From CAYLPJ01 sp964385465 (GTDB lineage: Bacteria; Planctomycetota; Phycisphaerae; SM23-33), in contig CAYLPJ010000095.1 in NCBI GenBank assembly GCA_964385465.1, positions 1 to 11,895 of the forward strand: 11,895 nucleotides of DNA, given 5' to 3'. Under the pieces are notes generated by a model that worked only from the letters and a program-made list of their open reading frames with translations, searched no databases and was not told the DNA's origin. Shown piece after piece: positions 1-5,973 of this stretch; position 1 is the first letter of the stretch, and the number at the start of each line of letters is the position of its first letter. The translations under genes were made by a program, and so were the position numbers.

Positions 1-107
1 GTCATGGGCGGGGTTGCACGGCGGGGGGGATTCGGTGAGGATGCTGCCGGCGAAGGCGATTCCGCTCGGCGGCCGGGCCGTCGGCGGGCAACCATGGGAG
101 TGCAGCG

Positions 108-1607
108 ATGTCGCAGGAGCTTCAGGAGCGGTTCGGGATCCCCGGCGTGGTGGCGTTCGATGACGGGCTGGGCGGGCAGACGCGGATCCGCGTGACCACG
201 CCCCTGGCCGAGGCGGAAGTGTATCTGCTCGGGGCGCACGTCACGCGGTTCAAGCCGGCCGGGGCCGAGGAGGTGCTGTGGCTCAGCGGCGAGTCGCAGT
301 TCGCCATCGGCCAGGCCATCCGCGGCGGCGTGCCGGTCTGCCACCCGTGGTTCGCCGCCTACGCGTCGGACGCCTCGGCGCCGCTGCACGGCTACGTGCG
401 GATCATGCCCTGGGACGTCGAGGGCGTGACGCTGGAGGAGGACGGCACGGTGACGCTGGCGTTCTGGATCAAGTTCCACCAGCCGCAGAACCCCGACTGG
501 CCGGGGGAGTTCGAGCTTCGCCACCGGGTGCGGGTCGGCTCGGCGCTGACGATGGAGCTGGAGACGCTCAACTGCGGCCCCGGGCCGCTGATGCTCACCG
601 AGGCGCTGCACACGTACTTCGCCGTCTCGGACATCCGCAACGTGACCGTCACCGGCCTGGCCGGCTGCGAGTACTTCGACAAGGTGGCCGGCGACCGCAA
701 GAAGCAGTCGGACGAGCCGATCGCCTTCGCCGGCGAGACCGACCGGGCGTACTTCGACACGACGACGACGTGCGTGATCGACGATCCCGGCCTGGACCGG
801 CGGATCCACGTCGCCAAGCGGGGTTCGCGGTCGACGGTGGTGTGGAACCCGTGGACCGCCAAGGCCGCTTCGATGCCGGACTTCGGCGACGACGAATGGC
901 CGGGGATGCTCTGCGTGGAGACCGCCAACTGCCTGGACGACGCGATGTGCCTGCCGCCGGGGGGCACGCACCGGATGACGGCGCGGATCTCCCTGGAGCC
1001 CGTGCCGGAGGAGTTCGCCGCCGCGCCGCCGCTGGAGGTCGAGGCGGACCTGCGCCCCGTCGCCGCGGGCGCCCCCGCGGCCGCGCCGCCGGTCCTCGCC
1101 GCGCCGGATGCTGGCGAGGCTGCCGAAGCGCTCGATCCCGACGCGGCGGCGTTCACCGCGCGGGTCTTCATCGAGGCGCCGCCGCCGGCGGTCTTCGAGG
1201 CGTGGGCGACGGCCGAAGGGCTGTGCGAGTGGCTGGTCGAGTCGGCGATGTTCACCGCCCCCGGCGAGCGGGTCCCGCGCGCCGACGGTGCGGCCCGCAC
1301 GGGCGACAGCTACCAGTGGCGGTGGCAGGCCAGCGGGTACGTGATGGACGGGACGGTCCTGGCGGCGGAGTGGCCCGAGAGGTTCGGCTTCACCTTCGCC
1401 GAGGCCGGCTCCTGCGAGGTGACGTTCACGCGGCACGGCGCGGGGACGCTGGTGGCCCTCCGCCAGGCGGGCCTGCCCAGCCCGGCGACGCACCTGGAAT
1501 GCCGCACCGGCTGGACGTTCTTCCTGACGAACCTCAAGAGCCTGCTGGAGGGCGGCCTGGATCTCCGCGAGACCGACCCGCTGCGCAAGGGCGTGGTGAA
1601 CCGCTAG
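108..1607 (+). CDS. Hexose-6-phosphate mutarotase-like protein fused to a C-terminal SRPBCC/AHSA1 domain
   Basis: The 499-residue product has two domains. Residues about 15-300 match the YeaD/YMR099c branch of aldose 1-epimerases, which interconvert the alpha and beta anomers of hexose 6-phosphates in the cytoplasm. Visible signatures are IRGGVPVCHPWF (71-82), PLHGYVR (92-98), ALHTYF (166-171, candidate catalytic His168) and CVETAN (269-274, candidate catalytic Glu271). An Ala/Pro-rich linker follows (about 301-347). Residues about 348-490 then look like an SRPBCC/AHSA1 ligand-binding fold: FIEAPPPAVFEAW near its start and a GWTFFLTNLKSLLEGG helix at its end. Single-domain YeaD proteins are about 290-300 residues, so the second domain is an addition. 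The ATG is chosen because GGGAG at 96-100 lies 7 nt upstream. There is no signal peptide. The ligand of the SRPBCC part and the exact sugar substrate cannot be read from sequence. Confidence 0.9.
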   Translation: MSQELQERFGIPGVVAFDDGLGGQTRIRVTTPLAEAEVYLLGAHVTRFKPAGAEEVLWLSGESQFAIGQAIRGGVPVCHPWFAAYASDASAPLHGYVRIMPWDVEGVTLEEDGTVTLAFWIKFHQPQNPDWPGEFELRHRVRVGSALTMELETLNCGPGPLMLTEALHTYFAVSDIRNVTVTGLAGCEYFDKVAGDRKKQSDEPIAFAGETDRAYFDTTTTCVIDDPGLDRRIHVAKRGSRSTVVWNPWTAKAASMPDFGDDEWPGMLCVETANCLDDAMCLPPGGTHRMTARISLEPVPEEFAAAPPLEVEADLRPVAAGAPAAAPPVLAAPDAGEAAEALDPDAAAFTARVFIEAPPPAVFEAWATAEGLCEWLVESAMFTAPGERVPRADGAARTGDSYQWRWQASGYVMDGTVLAAEWPERFGFTFAEAGSCEVTFTRHGAGTLVALRQAGLPSPATHLECRTGWTFFLTNLKSLLEGGLDLRETDPLRKGVVNR

Positions 1608-1660
1608 CAGCCCGTTCGGGTCCGGTGCTCGTGGGGCGGCGGGCCGTGGCGAGGGGGCGG

Positions 1661-1684
1661 GGCCGGCGGGGCCGGGCCGGCCGG
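1661..1684. terminator. GC-rich dyad between convergent genes, possible terminator
   Basis: The 94-bp gap between the convergent mutarotase fusion and the thioesterase contains a self-complementary G/C stretch built from repeated GCCGGC units that can pair around short loops. No T-tract follows on either strand, so this is only a weak candidate for a bidirectional terminator. It could equally be ordinary GC-rich spacer. Confidence 0.2.
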
Positions 1685-1701
1685 CGAGGGTGTGCGTGGC
1701 T

Positions 1702-2106
1702 TCATTTCTCCCCCACCACGGAGGGTGGGATGGGGATAATCCGCCCGTCGCGGTCGACGCAGGCCAGCGTGGTCTCGGCGGTGCAGAGCAGGATTCCGTC
1801 GGCGACTCGCTTGAGCTCGTAGGCATGGTCGATGCGTGCGGCCCCGACGCGGGTGATGCGTGTGGTCAGGGCCAGGCGGTCGTCGTAGCGCGCGGGGGCC
1901 TTGAAGCGGGCGGCGCAGCCGGCGACGACGAACAGGGCGCCCTGTCGCTCGAGGTCGGCGTAGGCGACGCCCCGTTGGCGGAGCAGCTCGGTGCGGCCCA
2001 TCTCGAAGTAGACCCAGTAGCGGCTGTGATGGACGGCGCCCATCTGGTCGACCTCGGCGTAGCGGACGCGGATCTCGATGTCGCAGGATTGCGGCGTGGC
2101 GGCCAT
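1702..2106 (-). CDS. YbgC/4HBT-family hotdog-fold acyl-CoA thioesterase
   Basis: This 134-residue protein has the single hotdog-fold domain of the 4HBT family, which hydrolyses acyl-CoA thioesters in the cytoplasm. The signature is at the N-terminus: RYAEVDQMGAVHHSRYW (residues 15-31), with Asp20 at the position of the catalytic aspartate of YbgC, followed by YFEMGR (33-38). The rest alternates strands as expected (RFKAPARYDDRLALTTRI, then AYELKRVADG and TTLACVDRDGRI). An ATG 24 codons further upstream is in frame. The start at 2106 is preferred because a CGGAGA Shine-Dalgarno sequence lies 7 nt before it, because family similarity begins there, and because the extra N-terminus looks non-coding. 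The gene is divergent from rpsU. The YbgC of proteobacteria sits with tol-pal genes; none are seen here, so the physiological substrate is open. Confidence 0.88.
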   Translation of the reverse strand: MAATPQSCDIEIRVRYAEVDQMGAVHHSRYWVYFEMGRTELLRQRGVAYADLERQGALFVVAGCAARFKAPARYDDRLALTTRITRVGAARIDHAYELKRVADGILLCTAETTLACVDRDGRIIPIPPSVVGEK

Positions 2107-2113
2107 GGGCGAT

Positions 2114-2119
2114 TCTCCG
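2114..2119 (-). promoter_or_regulatory. Shine-Dalgarno site that fixes the thioesterase start
   Basis: On the minus strand CGGAGA lies 7 nt before the ATG at 2106. The alternative in-frame ATG at 2178 has no comparable site, so the shorter protein is the better call. Confidence 0.6.
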
Positions 2120-2184
2120 GGTTGTCGGCCGACGCCGCGGGCGGCGGCGGGGAAGATTGTGGCCGGCGGCGTCGGCAAAAAGGC

Positions 2185-2212
2185 TTGCAGGTTCCGGGCG
2201 AATCCGTATCAT
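2185..2212 (+). promoter_or_regulatory. Candidate sigma70-type promoter of rpsU, with a -10 readable on both strands
   Basis: TTGCAG (2185-2190) and TATCAT (2207-2212) are separated by 16 nt, in a locally AT-richer patch of an otherwise GC-rich region. Transcription would start near 2219 and give a leader of about 70 nt before rpsU. The -10 area GTATCATAAC also reads TATGAT on the minus strand (2208-2213), pointing toward the thioesterase. No convincing minus-strand -35 was seen. Confidence 0.5.
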
Positions 2213-2290
2213 AACGGGACTTGCAGCCGGTCTGTACCTTCGTATGGACGATCGGACAACGGACCCCGTGAAAGGACACGTGATTTCAGC

Positions 2291-2476
2291 ATGATCAAGG
2301 TCAAGGCCAGAGGCAACGAGAGCGTCGAGCAGATGATCAAGCGCTTCAAGAAGATGTGCGAGAAGGAAGGGCTGACCAAGGACATCAAGCGCAACAGCTA
2401 CTACGAGAAGCCCTCGGAGCGCCGTCGCCGCCGTCTTCGCAAGACGATGAAGCGGATGGCATCCTCGCGCAACTGA
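2291..2476 (+). CDS. rpsU: 30S ribosomal protein bS21
   Basis: The product is a 61-residue, very basic protein matching bS21 over its full length. The N-terminal part MIKVKARGNESVEQMIKRFK aligns with the start of E. coli S21. The family motif continues as CEKEGL (23-28) and IKRNSYYEKPSERRRRR (32-48), followed by an Arg/Lys-rich tail. bS21 sits on the 30S platform near the mRNA exit region and helps initiation. The ATG at 2291 is the only sensible start: the frame is open further upstream, but that extension covers the promoter and looks non-coding. The nearest purine-rich site, AAAGGA (2271-2276), is 14 nt away, which is unusually far, so initiation may be weak or controlled. It is the first gene of the plus-strand block. 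Confidence 0.95.
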   Translation: MIKVKARGNESVEQMIKRFKKMCEKEGLTKDIKRNSYYEKPSERRRRRLRKTMKRMASSRN

Positions 2477-2621
2477 CGAATCAAGGAGCATTTGGCGACC
2501 ATGGTGGCCCGGTTCGCTCGCGAAACCTCCCGAGAGTCCACCGGCCCGGCCGCTCGAACCGTTCCGACCGTCCGGCCAAGTTCGGACTGGGGTCCATGCC
2601 CGCCTTCTGCGACCCGAATGC

Positions 2622-2651
2622 CTCGCCATCCGGCGAGTTTCCTCTTTCCGG
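2622..2651 (+). terminator. Possible terminator or attenuator hairpin between rpsU and hppA
   Basis: A perfect 6-bp stem CTCGCC/GGCGAG with an ATCC loop (2622-2637) is followed by a pyrimidine run, TTTCCTCTTTCC. The T-run is interrupted, so it is at best a weak intrinsic terminator. It could end the rpsU transcript or partly attenuate read-through into the pyrophosphatase gene. Confidence 0.35.
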
Positions 2652-2678
2652 CCCCCGCGCCAATGAACCCGACAACCC

Positions 2679-2700
2679 GCCCCGGGCGAACCACCGGGGC
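2679..2700 (+). promoter_or_regulatory. Stem-loop in the leader just upstream of hppA
   Basis: GCCCCGG (2679-2685) and CCGGGGC (2694-2700) form a perfect 7-bp G/C stem with an 8-nt loop, GCGAACCA. It ends 25 nt before the AAGGAG Shine-Dalgarno sequence of hppA. No T-tract follows, so it is not an intrinsic terminator. It could be a structural leader element. It matches no riboswitch class that I recognise. Confidence 0.3.
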
Positions 2701-2738
2701 TGCACCCGGCGAGAACACGTGCCAAAAGGAGCCGTAAC

Positions 2739-5336
2739 GTGGAACAGATCAAGAACTTGTGGAAAGAGCAGCCGAAGCTCTGTATCGGGCTGGGCTTGGC
2801 GGCCATCGCCGCAATCCTGCTGGTGATCCTCGCGCTGGCGTCTCCGGCGGACGTCGACATTCACTGGGCGTGGTGGATCGCGCCCGCCGCGGCGCTGGTG
2901 GCGCTGTTCTTCGCGTGGAAATTCTACAAGGAAGTCGCCGCCGCCAACCCCGGGGATGAGAAGATGATCGAGATCGCCGGGCACGTCTCCGACGGTGCCA
3001 TGGCGTATCTCAAGCGCCAGTACAAGGTTGTGGCGCTGTTCTTCCTCGCCGCGTGCATCCTGCTGGCGATCATGGCCTACGGGCTGCATGTCCAGCACGG
3101 GATCGTGCCCTTCGCCTTCCTCACCGGCGGGTTCTTCAGCGGCCTGTGCGGCTGGCTGGGGATGAAGACGGCGACGCTGGCCTCCAACCGTACGACCCAG
3201 GGCGCCAAGGAAAGCCTCAACCGCGGGCTGACCGTCGCCTTCCGCGCCGGGGCGGTCATGGGCCTGGTTGTCGTGGGCTTCGGCCTGCTGGACATCACGC
3301 TGTGGTTCCTGGTGCTCAGCAAGATCTTCCCGCTGTTCGGCGCCGAGATGAGCCTCGTCGAGATCACCGTCGTCATGCTGACCTTCGGCATGGGGGCCAG
3401 CTCGCAGGCCCTCTTCGCACGCGTCGGCGGCGGCATCTACACCAAGGCCGCCGACGTCGGGGCCGACCTCGTCGGCAAGGTCGAGGCGGGCATCCCCGAG
3501 GACGACCCCCGCAACCCGGCCACCATCGCCGACAACGTCGGCGACAACGTCGGCGATGTCGCCGGCATGGGCGCCGACCTGTACGAGAGCTACTGCGGCT
3601 CGATCCTGGCCACCGCCGCCCTCGGCGTCGCCGCGGCCGTCACGCTCGGGCTGGACATCGGCGACCAGGTCCGCATGCTGGCCGCCCCGATGGTCCTGGC
3701 CGGCGTGGGCATCCTCCTGAGCATCCTGGGCATCTACATGGTCCGCACCAAGGAAGATGCCTCCATGAAGACGCTCATGAACGCCCTGGGCCTGGGCCTG
3801 TGGGGCTCGACGGCCCTGGTGGCCATCGCCGCCGGCGGGGTCTGTGCCCTGCTGCTGGGCGGCGTCCACCCGATGATCGACTGGTGGGGCGTCTGGATTG
3901 CCATCATCGCCGGGCTCGTCGCCGGGGTCGTCATCGGCAAGGCCACCGAGTACTACACCAGCTACGACGCGCGCCCGACGCAGCGCGTTTCCGAAAGTGC
4001 CGAGACCGGCCCGGCGACGGTCATCATCGCCGGCGTCGCGCTGGGCATGAAGTCCACCTGGACGGCCCTGGTGACGGTGATCGTGGCCATCGTGGTCGCC
4101 TACGGCTTCGCCGGCGGCTTCAACGAGATGCTGCTGGGGCTCTACGGCGTCGGCATCGCCGCCGTCGGCATGCTCGCGACCCTGGGCTTCTCCCTGGCCA
4201 CCGACGCCTACGGGCCCATCGCCGACAACGCCGGCGGCAACGCCGAGATGACCGAGCAGGACCCCGAGGTCCGCGAACGCACCGACGCGCTGGACTCGGT
4301 GGGCAACACCACCGCCGCCGTGGGCAAGGGCTTCGCCATCGGCTCGGCCGCCCTGACCGCCCTGGCCCTGCTGGCCGCCTACGTCGAGGAGGTCCGCATC
4401 GGGCAGATCCGCGAGGGCCGCGCCGCCGTCGTGGCGATGCACTCCTCCGCCGACGACGACCCCAACGCCGGAATGGGCACGCTGGTGAACATCGGCAGCG
4501 GGAAGATCGGCACGAAGGTCCACGCCGGCACGGGCGAGCACGACTTCGACTGCCTGATGGTCCTGGCCAAGCCGGCCGGCTTCAAGCTGCCCAAGGGCCA
4601 GATGCTCAACACCACGCTGGGCGACCCGGACCCGGACACCGACGTCAGCGTCCTGGCCGTGCCCACCGAGGGCGGCGACATCCGCAAGCTCCAGGTCGTC
4701 CGCGCCCAGAAGGCCTCGCTGCTTCAGTACATGAGCTTCTACAACGTCACCCTGATGAACCCCAAGGTCCTCTGCGGCATGTTCGCCGGCGTCCTGCTGG
4801 TGTTCCTCTTCAGCGCCATGACCATGGAGGCCGTCGGGCGCGCCGCCCAGGCGATGGTCAATGAGGTCCGCCGCCAGTTCAAGGAGATCCCCGGCATCAT
4901 GGAGGGCACGGGCAAGCCGGACTACGCCCGCTGCGTGGCCATCTCCACCGCCGGGGCCCAGCGCGAGATGATCATCCCCTCGCTGCTGGCGCTGGTCGTG
5001 CCGATCCTCGTCGGCCTGCTGCTGGACGTCGCCGGCGTGCTCGGCCTGCTGGCCGGAGGACTGACCTGCGGCTTCGCCATGGCGATCTACATGGCCAACG
5101 CAGGCGGGGCGTGGGACAACGCCAAGAAGTACATCGAGACCGGCGCGCTCGGCGGCAAGGGCAGCGACAACCACAAGGCCACCGTCACCGGCGACACCGT
5201 CGGCGACCCGTTCAAGGACACGTCGGGCCCCAGCCTGAACATCCTGATCAAGCTGATGAGCATGGTCTCGGTCGTGTTCGCGGGGCTGATCGTCAAGTAC
5301 GCCCCGATGATCAGCGAGTGGCTGGGCCTGGGCTGA
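2739..5336 (+). CDS. hppA: K+-dependent membrane-bound pyrophosphatase, probably Na+-pumping, with an inserted ~110-residue extracytoplasmic domain
   Basis: This 865-residue, multi-spanning protein couples pyrophosphate hydrolysis to Na+ or H+ transport across the cytoplasmic membrane. The catalytic signature is intact: KAADVGADLVGKVE (236-249), the DNVGDNVGD aspartates 265/269/273, DNAGGNAEM (496-504) and GDTVGDPFKDTSGPS (818-832). GNTTAAVGKG (522-531) has Ala526 and Gly529, where K+-independent enzymes carry Lys and Thr, which predicts K+ dependence. Glu283 in DLYESY is at the position conserved in Na+-pumping members, so Na+ transport is favoured but not certain. Usual lengths are about 700-770; the excess lies mainly at residues about 551-660, after TM12. 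The GTG start follows AAGGAG by 7 nt. rsfS begins 13 bp downstream, indicating an operon. Confidence 0.97.
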   Translation: MEQIKNLWKEQPKLCIGLGLAAIAAILLVILALASPADVDIHWAWWIAPAAALVALFFAWKFYKEVAAANPGDEKMIEIAGHVSDGAMAYLKRQYKVVALFFLAACILLAIMAYGLHVQHGIVPFAFLTGGFFSGLCGWLGMKTATLASNRTTQGAKESLNRGLTVAFRAGAVMGLVVVGFGLLDITLWFLVLSKIFPLFGAEMSLVEITVVMLTFGMGASSQALFARVGGGIYTKAADVGADLVGKVEAGIPEDDPRNPATIADNVGDNVGDVAGMGADLYESYCGSILATAALGVAAAVTLGLDIGDQVRMLAAPMVLAGVGILLSILGIYMVRTKEDASMKTLMNALGLGLWGSTALVAIAAGGVCALLLGGVHPMIDWWGVWIAIIAGLVAGVVIGKATEYYTSYDARPTQRVSESAETGPATVIIAGVALGMKSTWTALVTVIVAIVVAYGFAGGFNEMLLGLYGVGIAAVGMLATLGFSLATDAYGPIADNAGGNAEMTEQDPEVRERTDALDSVGNTTAAVGKGFAIGSAALTALALLAAYVEEVRIGQIREGRAAVVAMHSSADDDPNAGMGTLVNIGSGKIGTKVHAGTGEHDFDCLMVLAKPAGFKLPKGQMLNTTLGDPDPDTDVSVLAVPTEGGDIRKLQVVRAQKASLLQYMSFYNVTLMNPKVLCGMFAGVLLVFLFSAMTMEAVGRAAQAMVNEVRRQFKEIPGIMEGTGKPDYARCVAISTAGAQREMIIPSLLALVVPILVGLLLDVAGVLGLLAGGLTCGFAMAIYMANAGGAWDNAKKYIETGALGGKGSDNHKATVTGDTVGDPFKDTSGPSLNILIKLMSMVSVVFAGLIVKYAPMISEWLGLG

Positions 5337-5349
5337 TCGAGAGGCCCGC

Positions 5350-5769
5350 GTGCCCGGCAAGGACAACGCCAAACAGGCCTCGGCTCGCCATCTGGCGGTC
5401 GCGGCTGCCCGGATCGCCCGCGATGACAACTGCGAGGACATCGTCGTCCTGGACCTTCGCGGCATCAGCCCCGTGACGGACTACTTCGTCATCGCTTCCG
5501 GCAGCAGCGACCGCCAGATGCGGACCGTCGCCGAGGACGTCAAACGCCACGGCGTCTCCATCGGGCAGAAGGTCTGGCATGCCGCCGGGCTCGACTCGGC
5601 CGAGTGGGTCTGCCTGGATTTCGTCGACGTGGTCGTCCACCTCTTCGACGAGCGCCACCGACGCTACTACGACCTGGAACTGATCTGGGGCGGCGCACCC
5701 CGCGTGGACTGGGAAGGCGATCCCGGCGGGAAAGCGGGCCGGCAGGGATGCACGGGTTCCAAGGGATAG
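5350..5769 (+). CDS. rsfS: Ribosomal silencing factor RsfS
   Basis: The 139-residue protein matches the RsfS/YbeB/Iojap family. These proteins bind uL14 on the 50S subunit and block joining with the 30S subunit, lowering translation when nutrients are scarce. The conserved blocks are DLRGISPVTDYFVIASGSS (35-53) with DRQ just after, and WVCLDFVDVVVHLFDE (86-101) followed by RRYYDLELIWGGA (104-116). Residues after about 120 form a short Gly-rich tail with no family signal. The start is GTG at 5350, with GAGAGG (5339-5344) 5 nt upstream; that site overlaps the gap after the hppA stop codon. The 13-bp spacing makes co-transcription and possibly translational coupling with hppA likely. In many bacteria rsfS sits beside nadD; here it does not. 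Confidence 0.94.
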   Translation: MPGKDNAKQASARHLAVAAARIARDDNCEDIVVLDLRGISPVTDYFVIASGSSDRQMRTVAEDVKRHGVSIGQKVWHAAGLDSAEWVCLDFVDVVVHLFDERHRRYYDLELIWGGAPRVDWEGDPGGKAGRQGCTGSKG

Positions 5770-5815
5770 GGCCCCGCACGGTTCCGCGAGCACGCGTATC
5801 ACATGCCGGATCGCA

Positions 5816-5831
5816 GAGCCGAGCGCGGCTC
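5816..5831. other. Short hairpin in the rsfS-argS gap
   Basis: GAGCCG/CGGCTC pairs perfectly around an AGCG loop. It lies 46 bp after the rsfS stop in a 204-bp gap. There is no T-tract. It could mark the 3' end of the hppA-rsfS transcript or be incidental in this GC-rich sequence. Confidence 0.25.
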
Positions 5832-5903
5832 GCGGCGCCGGGTCCCGTGCGTCTTCCGCCCCCGACCTGCCATCCGGAACCTGTGCTGCGAGCCGTGGGA
5901 CCT

Positions 5904-5931
5904 GCGATGCCGGCCCCCGCATCCGCGATGC
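5904..5931 (+). other. Mutually exclusive small hairpins upstream of argS
   Basis: GATGC (5906-5910), GCATC (5919-5923) and GATGC (5927-5931) are arranged so that the middle segment can pair with either flanking one but not both. The stems are only 5 bp. The element ends 42 nt before the argS start. No T-box features are present. It may be chance. Confidence 0.2.
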
Positions 5932-5973
5932 TCGGCGTTGCTCCCCGCTGACCTTCTCTGACAGGCCAATCGA

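Noticed and set aside
1..107. Possible 3' end of an upstream gene at the window edge
   Set aside because: The available codons show no recognisable family. Two forward frames run open past 107 and a third closes at 38, so none can be chosen.
1712..1729. CCCACC/GGTGGG hairpin near the end of the thioesterase gene
   Set aside because: It lies inside coding sequence, and no T-tract follows in either direction.
2078..2290. N-terminal extension of rpsU to an ATG at 2078
   Set aside because: It would overlap the thioesterase start region and the promoter, and would add about 70 residues absent from bS21 proteins.
2481..5465. A 994-codon open frame on the minus strand opposite hppA
   Set aside because: It is the antisense shadow of hppA and rsfS. 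The translation is His/Asp/Gln/Gly-rich with no domain, while the plus strand has clear family motifs throughout.
5770..5973. T-box or riboswitch upstream of argS
   Set aside because: No T-box sequence, specifier loop or antiterminator pattern is visible; only short hairpins are present.
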